From Petunia secreta (taxonomy: Eukaryota > Streptophyta > Magnoliopsida > Solanales > Solanaceae): DNA of 64,000 bases. Shown here in pieces: positions 37,801 to 50,725 of the stretch (its first letter is position 1; the number at the start of each line of letters is the position of its first letter). Below the pieces are notes generated by a model. That model saw only the letters and a program-made list of their open reading frames with translations. It had not been told where the DNA came from and did no database searches. The stretch spans positions 11,014,001 to 11,078,000 of the forward strand of contig JARKIP010000049.1 of assembly GCA_029990175.1 (NCBI GenBank), given 5' to 3'. Position numbers and translations under genes: made by a program.

Positions 37801-40197
37801 TGAAGTCGTCAAGATGGGAGAAATGATTGAAAGAGGAATCAAGGCAGGCAAGATTGTCAGCCAAACAGCTTTGCGAGACCAGGAAGAAGCCTTGGGGAAG
37901 AAGAATCAAGATGATGTAGCCATGGTGGGTTCGGGTTCACAAAAGTGGAGCGAGGAAAGATACAATCAAACCCACTCATACCAAGCTCCACAAGTACACC
38001 TTCCACAACACTACTACACCCCACAAAATCCAGAGTATTCCATCCCTCCACCCCAATACTTAATCCAAACAGCGCAGCCATATGCTCCAATATCATCTTA
38101 TCCGCAATGGCGTGCTCCAGCCCCACATCCTATATATCTCATTCACCAAGCTCCACTTAACCAATTTCAGCCTCCACCGAACCCTCCCCACCGACCAAGA
38201 GGTCCTCTAGGTTTTCGCCCAAAGGTTGAGTATAAAAAGGTGCATCAAGTGAAAAAGAATGAGTTCACGCCAATTGGAGAATCGTATGCCGAATTTTTTC
38301 AGAAGTTGCAAGATTTGGACATACTAAAACCGATCAATGGAGGAATGCATCTTAGGGATAGGATTGACGACTCTCGTCAATGTGCTTACCATTCAGGTGC
38401 ATCGGGGCATGACACTGAGGATTGCCATTTTCTCAAAAAGGATATCCAAGCTTTGATTGATAACGGTCGGATTCAAGTTGAGGGTTCAGATGTACCAGAT
38501 ATAAATCGGAACTCACTGCCTGACGATGATGATGTGCATATGGTGGATGTAGAAGATTTGAGAGCTGAATCTGCAATGCCGATAGTACCTGTTGGTGATG
38601 TGTCAATTTGGGCTAACCAAATGCTTGTGACAGTGAACTGTGTTCCTGAAATCGAGCTTGGGGTAGTAGACAGAGTACGAGGTGATGAAATGAAGAAGAC
38701 GAACATGTCTCTTGAGAAGCCAATTCCAAATCTTACTCGGCCATTCATCAGTCCCAAAGAAGTGAAGTCTACCCCAATGGAAGTTGGACAAAATGAGGAA
38801 AAGCAGAAGATCTTGCCAGATTCAGGGATTTTCTTTGGTATCAACATGGTACATTTTGGTGAATGGCTCAATAATGCCTAACACAGGAAAACTATCCCCG
38901 ACTTGCAATTGAGTGACTGTGAAATGTTGTAGCTTGTTTTGCTAATCTTTCTGTGTACTTGGTTATTTAAGAGTTGTAATCCAAGTACATTATTTTGCTT
39001 ATTTTGATGTTCAAACCCTTTTGTCTTTAATTCAATGAAAAGCGAGATCTTTTTCTCATCTCGACATTATTTCTTTTATCTTCTTTCTTGGTCTTGTTTT
39101 CTTAGTATTTTGTTTTATGTTTTATCGGCCTTAATAACATGACATGCGTGCGGAATTTACGTCTTGATCTAAACACGCACTCTGGCATTGAGCTATTTGA
39201 GTAGTAAAGAGGGATAAAAGAGGGAGTTGAAATAAGTTGGAAATTAATCAGTAGTCATCCGATAAGGGAGATCGGTGAGAAGTTCAAAATCGTGCACGGT
39301 CGCTGCGACCGAATTTGAAATACTATGTTTTGAGAACCATCGTTGGAATAGAGGTCGAGGACACGTGTGGATCAATCCAGGTCAATTGATTGAACCATTA
39401 TTTGTGCGAGGCATTCTCGGGTCGGGATGACGAACGGCTTTCGTTTCTTCTACCCAAACACTATATCCTTTTGTCAGTCCTTTTTTAGCCTTGTTTTGGT
39501 TTTTTCTTTGGCCTACCCTCCATTGGAATCAATTTGATGTGATTAAAGAAAAAAAAAGAGAAAAAAAAAGGGAAAAGAAAAAAAGAGAAAAGAGGAAACA
39601 AAAAAAACAAGAAAAATCTACCTCAGTGGTAGAGCTACGTCTGACCTGATTCCTCTCAAAAGGATATGTAGGCAACCATTCGGGTGCGGTCATAACAGGG
39701 GAAAGTTCATTTTTCCCCTATTCCTCGTTGACGCAAAAGCTTGCCTCCAAATTTGCGGCCAATATCAAAGAAATTCGAATCCCCAATGTATGCTAAATTG
39801 GGGCAGAAGTTTGTTTTATTTTATTTTTAAAAAATAAAATAAAATAAAAACAAACTTCTATGTTGTTGTACCATCTATTAATATGTTTCATGAGATATCA
39901 GTCTCGAAATCGAGGAAGAAACTCAAAGCGCCCCAGTTTATCCTAAACTGGGGCAGAAGTTTAGTTTATTTTTAAAAGAAAAGGAGAAAGTCAATTCCTT
40001 TTGCTTTCTTTGTGTTCATTTTGGGGGAAAGTCTCAATATCCCCTATGTGTTTGCAGATCAGGAAATTCAAAAGATAATTCCTCGGTTTCACTAAACCGG
40101 GGCTACATTTTGTTGATATTTTTAAAAGAAATGATTCCAAGGGTTGTATCATTCATCAAGTCATTTCATGAGATGCTTTCATACCGCTTTTCAAACC

Positions 40198-40228
<31 letters not shown>

Positions 40229-41387
40229 TAATCCCCAACTTACCTAAACTGGGGGAAATAAGTTTGTTTTATTTTCAAAAAGCGGTGATTTTATAGTTTG
40301 TGATATTCATCTGATCGTCTCATGAGATGTTTCTGAGCTTTTATGTTGAACCCCTTTCCTCATAGCCCAACCAAATCCAAAGTTACAGTCCAAATAAAGA
40401 CCCTTCTGACCGATCATTGAGAATGTCAAGCCGAGTAGGGTATCAAGGGATAAGTTCCACGCTGTAAAGTCGCATTCTTATAAGCCGACAGTCGCATTTG
40501 GGAGCTGGGAGCACCAAGGTCATTAAAGGAGATATTCTCTGGGGAATCAAGATAAAGGCCGAAATTGAAGAAAGAAAGGAAAGACGGGGTCGAGCAGCAA
40601 GGAAAGATGGGGGGTCGATTGGAAAAGAAAAAATGAAAGAAATGAAAAATAAAGAAAAAAAGAAAATGAAAATAAAGTCTTGTCGGTGAAAACCTGAAAG
40701 GGCGCTGCAAGACAACTGTGAGTTAAAAGAACAAAGAGAGAGGCTAGTCGGTGAAAACCCGAAAAGGCACTACTAGTCGAATGAGGGTCATGGAATTCAT
40801 CGTCAAGTTCGGGTTGAGCGAGGTTGTCAGTCTGGGAGAGAGGTCAGGGTTAGACTGTGTGAACTAATCAAGAGTTGATTCTAATTGCATGTCATGTTTT
40901 ACTAAGGTTGTCGTTCCACCTCCAAATAAGTTCCTTCTGTCTACCAGGGACATCTTTCGTTCGATGCCTCCTTTTGAGTTTCTTCGCTTTCCTTTTCTTT
41001 TATTTCTTTCTCATTATTTTCAGACATTCAGAAAGGTTTGCAAAACTTGTCTACAAGTTTCAGTTGTACCAGAAAAGTCGAAAATGGGAGTCCAGCACCG
41101 AGATTGTACAATGAAGATCACCAGGAAATGGTTTGTTATTTCTACAAGATGTGACCAAAGAACAATATGAGATTTTGGGTTGGGAAGTGTGAGAACACAA
41201 CTACATCAAGTCAGTTGCTCATCGGGGAAAAAACTTGCAGAGCAGAAAGGGAAATAAAGAAAGAAATCAGGGACCATCTGAGCAGGGAGCAGTGGTTTTC
41301 AACTTTCAAGACAAGAAACATTGGGATAATGGGATAGAATTTTCAACTTTAAACACAAGACCCATCAGAGTGATGGTTTATAATTTT
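34874..41387 (+). mobile_element. Gypsy-type element internal region, unit 2
   Basis: A 6514-bp copy of 22713-29227 with the same leader, gag and non-coding tail, and again no pol. It ends at the same junction to the copia fragment. Differences include poly-A length near 40198-40222 and single substitutions. Confidence 0.88.
36636..38881 (+). pseudogene. Ty3/gypsy-type gag, copy 2, same frameshift
   Basis: Same architecture as copy 1: frame A 36636-37424 and frame B 37334-38881, broken at the same place, so the slip predates the duplication. Frame B differs from copy 1 at about ten residues (for example RIHM to RVHM, EVFPDQ to EVLPDQ, MHPRD to MHLRD, SSKEV to SPKEV), while I noticed only about one silent change. 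That pattern fits loss of selection on the protein. The zinc-knuckle residues are unchanged. Confidence 0.85.
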
Positions 41388-43023
41388 CAGATGCAGAGTG
41401 CGAATGAAGAGCAAGTGTTGCAAATAAAATATGCTCATTCATTAACGCTTTGAGTTATAAATTAAACAAACTATCGGATTTAGAAATGGTTTTATATAGA
41501 CTTAAAGTGTATCTTGATGTTCACCTTTGGGTAGAACTCCAAAATACTCACTGTAGACATTATGATGCTTAATATGATTTAACATAATTTGATAATTTTT
41601 AATGTACCTATTAGTAATATTTACTATCTTGGATAAATAAATAAAACTAACGGCATACCTAAACTATTTCTTTAATGTTCGGCGATCGTAGGAACAAATG
41701 ATCAACCTTTGGGTGACCCGTAAATGTCCTATAACCATGAACTTCAATTTACCCATAAATATTATATCATTTATAAGCATCAAGATTAATGGGTAATTGA
41801 ATATAAGAATAATTCTTTAATTTTGGAATTAATAAATCATAGAGATTCGACCACTTTGGTGATTAACAAATCATACATAATAATTCTAAATAAGATTGAA
41901 AAAGTAGTTTTCTATTCGAAGACAATGTATATAGAAAATTATTACTTTAAAATAAATTCATAAATTATATTCCTTACTAGTTCTTTGCTAGACAACATTC
42001 AGAGAGTTGTAATGCTTTACACATCACAATTCCTTTTAGTTTTATTAACTTAAATCTAAGTTAAAACCATAATGACTTTATAGAGTAAGACTAATGGCTT
42101 ACAAGAATTCTGCACATATCTCAATTATGACATACGTGGTTCAATTCATTATGAGCCACAATCACTTACTTTCTTTGCTTTGTAGGTCTTACTGTATGGC
42201 AGGTGTAACTTTCATAGAATACATTATACAATTTTCTTTATGGAATTAAGAAAAATATGATGCCCTTTAATTTCTTTTGGTGGTTATCAACATTAAAGGA
42301 TTCTAATATAGTTGAACAGAATATCAAGTTGATAAATACCTGAACCTTAATTCAAGTGCCGATTCCATAAGGAGAAAGTTGTTTAGAGGCGAAAACAACT
42401 ACTAGCAGTATACATAAATCCCTATATAACATAATTAGGGTTCACATAATAGAAAACTAAGACGGTAGTTTTACGAAAATCATCAGTTCCTTAAACCTTT
42501 GCTCGGATACCACAGGTAAGAATTCAATAATTTCAGGAACTTGAACTTAATGATTTTCATATAATACACAAACATAAATACTTTAAACAAGAATACTTAC
42601 TTGAATCCATTGTTGTCTTCTTGAATAGTTTTGAGCGGAAGCAATTCCTTGATTATTATTGAGAAACTTGTTTCTCCCTCTTTTCTTTACTGCTTTCTTT
42701 CAGAACTGCATAGATGGAGTATGTTGTTCTTTGCTTTATAAAGATAGAGAGAGAGGACCAGCAGTTTCTAGGCATAAAATCCACGTTCCATCAAAGTGGG
42801 TGTGAGAAGTTTTAGTCAAAATAACTTCCTTTAATAACCAATAGGAATTTAGCTAATTAATATTTATTAAATCAAATAATTGTATTATCTACGTGGGTCA
42901 TATTTTACCGATGGTGTATTTGGTACGAGAAAAAATGACTTGTTGCATAGGTTTACCATAAGAAGGTTAAGTATTTTCTATTATTTGGTATTACATAAGT
43001 CATTTTCAATGGAATTTATTATG
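41388..43023. repeat. Duplicated copia 5' end plus host spacer, unit 3
   Basis: Third copy of the 17064-18699 segment, with the copia LTR at 42515-42909. It shares the unit 2 variants at CTATCGGATT and ACAAATGATC, marking units 2 and 3 as sisters. At one site (GAATACTTAC near 42592) it differs from both others. Confidence 0.92.
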
Positions 43024-46000
43024 TGTAATCACCTAATTTTGGCACCAAAAATAAAAAAAAATTACATAAAATAGCTGTTTTAATTATTGTTGTGATTTCT
43101 TGCTGGATTCTAGCCTTTATTTATCCGTTTTAATTTAATTTATTAGATAAAAAATATTAAAAAATTACTGACAAAAATAGAATCATGTGTGGTTAGTGTC
43201 AGTGTGACATTTACGTGTTAGTATGCTTTATTTAGTAATTAATTATTGTTTTGTGTTGATTTTAGTTTAATTAGCAATAGGAGTTAATGGTTATTAATAA
43301 AAAATTAGCCCATGTCCTCAGCCCACTTATATTTTCGACCCGGCCCATATTCCATTTTATTTCCATAACTTTCCCTAATCTCCCCATTTTACAAATCCAT
43401 CAGAACAAAAGAATCCATGGCCAAATCTCCACCTCCGCCTGAGCTCCTCGGCGGCGACAACGTCCATCTCCTACGGCCAAACTTACACCATTAGATTCTC
43501 CTCCACCTCCTCTTTCCATATCCACTATTAATTTTCCCAAAAAAACTGAACGGAAAGGCGTGAATCGAGGCTCCAAAATTCGGGCTAAACCCTAAGTCCG
43601 GCGACACTCCATTTTCCGGTGAACTTTTTGCATGTTTAGGTTTGTATTCTCCTCCCCAATCTATTTCTAAACCCGATCACATGAAAAATAAATGTCTCAG
43701 GCCAATCCGACCCCTGACAGTGATGAATTTATTTTGGGCATTTCTTTTTCTATTTTGTGTTCCATTTTCGGCTTCCATATCCTTTCTCTTCATTTTCTAA
43801 TGGAAAACGACTCCATTGGGTGTCGTTTTCGACTAGAAAATTGAGAGTTCGGGAATGGACGTTCTTATATTGATGACAACGATGTTTGGATGTCGCTGCA
43901 ATGGTTCGGGAGATAGGAAGGCTGAGTTGTGGTATTGGCGAGGTAGCGGGTTTGTTTCAATGAAATTGTGGCAATAAAATTGGGTTTGGCTCTTAGTTTG
44001 GCTATGGTGCAGGGCGGTGGTATGGAGTATTTGATGGTGTTTGTGTCGCTGCGATGTCGGGGCTATTATGGTTTGATTCTATGATGCGTCGGGCTGTTTT
44101 TGGGTATGGGGACTGTGCTTTGATCGTGAAGCAATGCCGTGTGACTTGAGGCATCGATATAGAGCGACGAGGGTATAGGATGGAGTTTAGGCTAGGGAAC
44201 AATTGTTTATGTTGTTTCTGTTCATATGTTTTGATCCGAGGCGATGGTGTTAGGTCTGATCCGAGTCTGGTAAGGCAGCGGGCGAGGTAGTGGTGCTATG
44301 ATGTTCGAGGCAGCCTTGTTATTGATCTTGTTAGGGCTGTGATCTGTTGAAGCTTGTTGGAGCAGCCGTAAGGCAGTGAGTTTTGGTGATGGCGATGAGG
44401 GAGTCTCATTCAGGCTGAAGCAATGTGTGATTGTGTGTGCGCAATGGTGGTGATGATATTGAATGGTGAGGATGGCATGGAGCTGTGACTGAGCAGCGAT
44501 AGTGGCGAGAGGTTGACGCAGCCTGCAGGTCGGTTGGTTTAGCAAGGCGACGTCGAGGCAGCGGCGATCAAGCTTTGGCGTCGGCGTTTGGATTTCGCTA
44601 TGGCTTTGACGGGTTAGAAGCAAGCAAATTCTGTTCCTCTGTGTTCACTTTTCATTATTTAGATTTGATTAGTGGTAAAAATAGTCATTTAGTTAAGTAG
44701 TACTCCATACGAATGCTTGTGAACAAGAATAAGTTGAAACGTATTTTGGTTTAAAACTTGTGAAATGTTAACTTTGTTAGTTGATATCCGTTTATGTATG
44801 TCACCCGTTTGGTAATTTAAAGTGGCGTTTGGATCAATATTGAGCTGAAATGTTGGTTTGTTTTCTGTCCGAAGTTGTGTTTGATTGTGTAGTCTATTGG
44901 TTCAGTCAGTATATCGGCTATGTGCTGAATGTGTAAGTTTGAGCAGGAAGGCATGTAGGAAAGATTAGTTGCTTGATATGTCCAGAGCTTGAAAATAAAA
45001 TTAGTTGTCTTTATAGCTTTCTTCTTTGTTTAGTAACCTTAAGATTAATCTGGAATTTCCTTAGCTAGGAATTAGGAGTTCAAAGGGGTCAGTGTGACCT
45101 CATTTTGGAGTGAAGTGAGTTGAAATTCAACCTGGGATGGTTAGGGAATATAAGTTAAGTCTGGAAATTAGTGAGTCACATGGGAACTTTATGGGAGTCA
45201 AAAGTCAAATAAGAAGACAAAATATGCAGCACCTTTGAAGGCTTTTGTAGTTTTTGGTACAAGCTAATGCATGCTGAAATTGTACTTCTCTGAAAAGTGA
45301 AAAATTGGTCACATGGGTTTGTCCTTTTTACTTGAACTTTTCACTTTAATCTTTGTCTATTTAAGAGAGTAACATCACTCTCTTTAGGCAGAAACAGAGC
45401 TGAAAATACTACACAGAACACTTCAAAAAAAAAGGAGGAACAGACTATAAAAACAAAGAACAGAGAGTGAGAAACAAAAAGAGAGCAACAGGGAACAAGA
45501 TAGAAACAGAAAACAAAAGTGAGAAACAGAATAGCAAAACAAAAACAGAGAGACTAAGAAACAACAAAAGGGGGGTCTGGAGTTGAGTTTTACTTTATTA
45601 CAGAAAATTTCAAAGAGCTGTTAAGGTTTGTTGTTACTGTGTCGCTGGTGTTGTTGATGTTGCTGCATTCATTATTTGTTTTGGGCTTTAGCTAGTTGGT
45701 GGCTTTGCTATTTTGGGAATTACAACTCAAGGTATTCATCATTTAAGCTTTCATCATTTTAGCTATGTATTCTGCATGTGTTTGCCTTGTTTAAGGTCTT
45801 GAAATCGTGTAAAGTGTGTAGCTTAAAGACTTGAAATCTATCATGTTTGTCTACTATCAAGGAAAGAAAAAATAAAGAACTTTCATTTCTTTATTTAGTA
45901 CGTGTCCATGTCTGTGAGTTAGGTTACAAGTAGTCAAATACCCCCTTGCAAAAATATTCTTTCATTGTTTAATATGATAGGATTATTTCCTTTATCTTAA

Positions 46001-47032
46001 ATTAAGAGCTATGAAAGAACAAAAGGGAAAGCTGTGGATGAATGGTTTCTTGAGAAGTAACTGCTATGCCAACTTGTAAAGCTAGGACAAATTGAAACAG
46101 TTAGGCAGAAATAGGACTTCGAAAGCAAACCATTTCACAAATTAGCCTACCGTTGCAAAACTTTCTTCTTCTTTTTTTTGGAATAAATCAACGGCCAAAA
46201 CAGTTCATATACTTTGCGGAGTTAGTCTAATTTCAAATTGAGCTTTTAACTTATAGCCACAAATGTTAAATAAATAAGAAGTTATTATTGCTTAAACGTG
46301 TAAGTAGTTTGTGAGCTTTTAACTTATAGCCACAAATGTTAAATAAATAATAAGTTATTATTGCTTAAAGGTGTAAGTAGTTTGTGATGAACAATACAAA
46401 TAAATTATACTCTATGCAAGGTTAGGCAAACAATGTAGGCATGTTGACCCACGATGAATAATGATTTTTTTTTTAAAAGTGATAAACGATACCAATAGAT
46501 ATACGAATAGGCAAGTGTTGCCCGAATAAGTGAATAATTAATTGATCACAATGTAACTCATATAAAGTCAAGAGATTTCGAATGGGTGAAGTGCCTGCGC
46601 GAATTAATTGATTTAAGTCGAAAGATTTCGAACGAGTGAAGTTCTCACGCGATTATATTCGATTTGAGTTTCATTTATTGAACGAGGAAAATCAGTAATA
46701 AATTGAAGCGTAACAAAATCGAGGCAAATTACAACAAATAATTTCAAGAGTCGAAATGCGTCAATAAAAGCAACTGTGCTTGGCACAGGACTCGAGGGTG
46801 CCTAACACTTTCCCGCGAGTCAACCGAGATCCTTATCCGGAACTCTGACGCAGACCACCATTTACGAGTCATAGGTGTTGTGAGGTACACCTTTTGGTGA
46901 CTTGGCACACCTTTAACTTGTCAAGTGGCGACTCCGAAAATCTCTTAAATATTTGTGTACCTCTGAACACCGTCACAGACCTTTTGAAACTAATAAGTTC
47001 TTTCTTTTAAGTTGTAAAAAAGGGTCGTGACA
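43024..47032 (+). repeat. Ty3/gypsy-type LTR, copy 3 (solo-like, array end)
   Basis: A 4009-bp LTR that ends GGTCGTGACA and is followed directly by TTATG (47033-47037) and unrelated host DNA, without a primer-binding site. Because TTATG also precedes it, it looks like a solo LTR with intact target duplications. This position marks the true right border of the original insertion. Confidence 0.9.
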
Positions 47033-48813
47033 TTATGTATTTTTGCAAATCCATCTCTAAATAGTCTACATGCATTAATAGTAAGATTTTTTGAGGATCT
47101 GCCGCTAGATAAGATTAGCGACAATTTTTTTCTATCTAGCAAGGAATTTCAGCCGCTAATCCTTTTCTTCTCTCTATCATGGTGTGCCGATATCCTTCTT
47201 TAAGTATTACAGTTTCTTTTCTCTCAGATACAGTTGGAAGACAAGCCAAGAGGTATATTAGGTACACAAATGAACACTTGTCTAATAAAGGCCTTAAATA
47301 TAAAATTCACATATATACTCATTGTCCCAAAATTCAATAGTATCAATATTGAAAGTTTTTACTAAACGCATTATTGAAAGATCAAGGTGCCAAATCCTAT
47401 GGAGTCGGTAGCTTCGCACACATATAGCTCATCCAACCACTCAGCTTAGTTGGAAACTAGGAATTAAAGCTTGGTTTTGAAAATGTATAATTCCAAGATA
47501 CTATATCTCATAAATTTAGCTTTCTTCTTTATATGATGGGACAAGGGTCCCTTATACGACTGTATATATTAATGGCATCTTACTTTCTTTGCGTGGTGTC
47601 ATTGTTGGCATCATATTTCATGTTCCTTCACCATTTTTGTGATTGTAAACATCCCACATGAATAGTAACTTGTATATATACATATTGTAGCTGAGTTGTT
47701 GGTAGTTCCATAATTCAATGCTTTCTTTGATGCAACTGAGATATACCACCAAATGTAAAGATTATGCATTGCGAAAAAACCCTTTTTTAGGTAACAGGCA
47801 ACTGGCTCCCCGAATAAAGTTGAGGAAATACTTCATACTTTTTAGTGTCAAGTACCTCTTAGCTTAAATCTCCTCAATCCAAGTATTAAGATTAATATTT
47901 AGGAGATATCCTTTTAAAACTCGAGTACACAAATCCCTCCATTCTTTTGGCGCATAGAGTATAATTAATTTAGTGGTAGATGTAAGACAAACAAAACTAA
48001 GTATTCATAATCTCAAGCTACTGGGGCTGAAGGAGATCAAGAGGATTGGTATGATATGAAAAGAGATTTTGATCTACTTGAATTGGTCAATTGAAGAACA
48101 AATTAAGAAAGATTTTGATTGAGCAGATTATACCGCCTGATTGAATGAGGGAAGGTAATCACCTACTAGTATCCCAAACAAGAAATACAACAAATTTCTT
48201 ATGGAGTAGTATAAAAAATTTGATTTGCACTTGGGCATCTATTTAAAAAAGGCTGCCGCCCGAGGAAAATACTTAAAACATTTCTTATATTATTATAGTA
48301 TTTCCTTGAGTCTTTAATGAAAAACACCAGTTTATATATAAAAATATTTGTAAATAATTATTTTTTGAATTCATACTTTTTGTTAAACAAGTTAAAATTT
48401 CAATTGAAAATATTAAAAGTTGAAACCATCATGTTTATATTTTAAATACATTTATATGATACAAATTCTAGCTAGAATATTAGGTCCGGTTTGTTCATAG
48501 AATTTGGGAGTAGTATTTTAATATTGCTTCAAATTTTTGTTTGTTCATAGAATTTGTGCAAAATTTGAAACCAAAACTTCAAATTCCCAAATTCTGGTTG
48601 AGAGTAGTATTTGGGAGATTTGGGAAAATTACTTTTGTTCACTCACAAAACTATTTTTTAACTCAACTTCAAATACTCAAAATTTCAAATTTCAACCAAA
48701 TCTATATCCAAACGCTAGCTAAAAGTCTCGACTCTCGAGTTCTAAGTGATGGACATTAAAAAATTCCTAACATGAAACACCCCTTTATTCATATGTATAA
48801 TGCCAATCTAAAT
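47033..48813. other. Host spacer right of the array
   Basis: AT-rich DNA continuing the target site of the gypsy-type element; no gene recognised. About 48483-48722 may be a small MITE: it opens GGTCCGGTTTGTTCATAG, and the reverse complement of its end reads AGCGTTTGGATATAG. The inverted repeats are weak and no target duplication is certain. Confidence 0.45.
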
Positions 48814-49485
48814 TATACTTGTCAATTGGGCCAAGACTGGCCCTTTAAGGATAGGCTCACCGATCTCAGTATCAGTCCGGTCCGAACCGATCTTTTTTTT
48901 TAAAATTTTAAGTCCGACTCGGCCCTAGCCCATTAAGCACCGGTCCGGTCTGAGTTTTCAAATATTTGCACCGACCCTAGCCGCTTTTGCAAATATTTCC
49001 TTCATATAATTAGACGATTACAACCATTCCATTCAAGAGTTAAAATAATCCGACATGCTAGTGATATTGCATGGACAATTTGAACTGCTAAAAAAGTCAC
49101 ATGATCAAGCTTAAGAAGACCCATTCAGATAATTAATCACGGGTTTTTTACACAAATATACAAATTTTCACCCTTAATTACAAAAAAATAGCAATATTTC
49201 TCTAATTACAATGCATAGCATTATTTTTCTAACACATTTAACAATAATCTAACACATTTCACTTTCACTTCCCATTTTCCTCAAATTAAAAATTCTCTCA
49301 CTTACTCTCTCTTTCTCCCATCACCCCACACCCACCCCAACGCCATAACCCACACCCTAAAGCCATCACCACCACCCCACCACCATTACCCCTACCACCC
49401 CAGAGCCGAAGTGCAAGTTGCAACCAGGTTTTCTCTATGTAATGGATGGAACTACTCAGTTTTCTGCACTGATGTTTCGCTCTAG

Positions 49486-49601
49486 AATGTAAGAGAGCCG
49501 AGGTTTTCTTTTAAGACTATGAGTGATGTGGATGTGTTGGATGATGATTATAAATGGAGGAAGTATGGCCAGAAAGTTGTCAAAGATACTCAACATCCCA
49601 G
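49486..49601 (+). pseudogene. WRKY transcription-factor exon fragment
   Basis: The + strand encodes REPRFSFKTMSDVDVLDDDY followed by KWRKYGQKVVKDTQHPR. It then breaks inside an arginine codon at AG|GTACGT, the conserved intron position of WRKY domains just before the zinc finger. WRKY proteins bind W-box DNA; the WRKYGQK contact motif is intact here, but the zinc-finger half is absent. The REPRF and VDVLDD residues resemble group IIc WRKYs of the WRKY12/WRKY13 type (from memory). CTCTAG just before 49486 could be the original acceptor, so a whole internal exon may have been taken. A stop lies directly upstream in frame, and no start or downstream exon is present. Confidence 0.85.
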
Positions 49602-49974
49602 GTACGTAGCTAAATGTTTTAATTTCCAATATTCTTAATTTTTCTTCCTTTTTCTGTTTGCTTCAAAACGTTGCTGGTCCATATCAAATTTTAGTTTGAA
49701 TATTACATATGGCAATAATCTGTAAGGGGCCTTGAATGTTCGACTGTCGCTTTGAAGCTGGAGTCTTCCTTATTCTTTTTCCTTTCAGACAAATGTTGAT
49801 GTGATACACAGTAGAAAAATATTACTGTAACTTGGTTATCATGAATTGATAAAATAATCAGATGGAAGATGATCACTTTTCTTTGTGGAATTTTGTTTTA
49901 CATGATACAGAAACGGAGTGAAAATTTTATTTTACATGATACAGTAAAAAATGTATTTTGTATATGCGTTATAT

Positions 49975-50725
49975 GATACAGAAACAGAGTTGATACAGTC
50001 TGAAACGGAGTTGATACAGTCTGAAACGGTGTTGAAACAGTTTGATACAGTCTGAATGGCATTGAAACACTATGATACAGTCTGAAACGGGGTTGATATA
50101 GTCTGAAACGACATTAAAACATTATGATACAGTCTGCAACGGAGGTGAAACATTCTGAAATGGAGTTGAAACAATATGATACTGTCTAAAATGGCTAGTG
50201 ATACAGTCTGAAACAAAATGTCAAAAATAATGTGAAACAACACAAAAAATGTCAAATAGCTAAGTAACAATGAGAAACACAAACGGGATGAAACAAGGTT
50301 GAAACGGTCTAGAAACAGCTAGATACTGTGCAAAAATAGTTTGATACAGTGCTGAAAACAACCTGAAACGGTGCAGAAACAGTTTGATACAGTGCTGCAG
50401 AAACAGTTGATACGGTGCAGAAACAGTTAGACACGGTGCTGCAGAAACAGTTGAAACGGTGCAGAAACAGTTTGATACGGTGCAGAAACAGTTGATACAA
50501 TGCTGCAGAAACAGTTTGATACGGTGCAGAAACAGTTGATACGGTGCAGAAACAGTTAGATACGGTGCTGCAGAAACAGTTGAAACGGTGCAGAAACAGT
50601 TTGATACGGTGCAGAAACAGTTGATACAGTGCTGCAGAAACAGTTTGATACTGTGCAGAAACAGTTTGATACGGTGCTGAAACGATTACATACAACGAGA
50701 TACGGTGAGATACAACGAGATACAT
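49975..50725. repeat. Minisatellite of about 20-bp units
   Basis: About 750 bp of degenerate tandem units. The first half (to about 50290) uses GATACAGTCTGAAACGGAGTT-type units of about 21 bp. The second half uses GATACGGTGCAGAAACAGTT-type units of about 20 bp with a higher-order period of about 119 bp (compare 50426 and 50545). The 138-codon minus-strand frame across it is a by-product of the repeat. Confidence 0.88.

Larger units (their letters stand above)
17064..47032. repeat. Tandem array of a 12.16 kb unit (2 full + 1 partial)
   Basis: Unit 1 is 17064-29227, unit 2 is 29228-41387 and unit 3 is 41388-47032, giving periods of 12164 and 12160 bp. In order each unit holds: 51 bp of copia gag, copia leader and 5' LTR; 114 bp of host DNA; a 4.0 kb gypsy-type LTR; and, in units 1 and 2 only, 6.5 kb of internal DNA. 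The units differ by scattered substitutions and small indels. Units 2 and 3 share several variants absent from unit 1 (for example CTATCGGATT against CTATCAGATT), so they are sisters. TTATG precedes every LTR copy, because the original left target duplication was copied with the unit. Confidence 0.93.

Noticed and set aside
17064..47032. Array as an assembly error
   Set aside because: Not fully excluded, but the units carry different substitutions and indels (for example distinct T-run lengths near 21841, 34006 and 46163), which argues against simple collapse or duplication of the same reads.
49434..49610. Functional WRKY gene
   Set aside because: Only one exon is present, an in-frame stop lies directly upstream, the zinc-finger exon is missing and the fragment sits inside a transposon.
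50309..50725. 138-codon repetitive frame that might suggest a cysteine-rich repeat protein
   Set aside because: It is a translation of the minisatellite; repeat units near 20 bp give periodic residues without any real gene.
49975..50725. CRISPR-like array
   Set aside because: There are no unique spacers between constant repeats; units are adjacent and degenerate, and the genome is plant nuclear.
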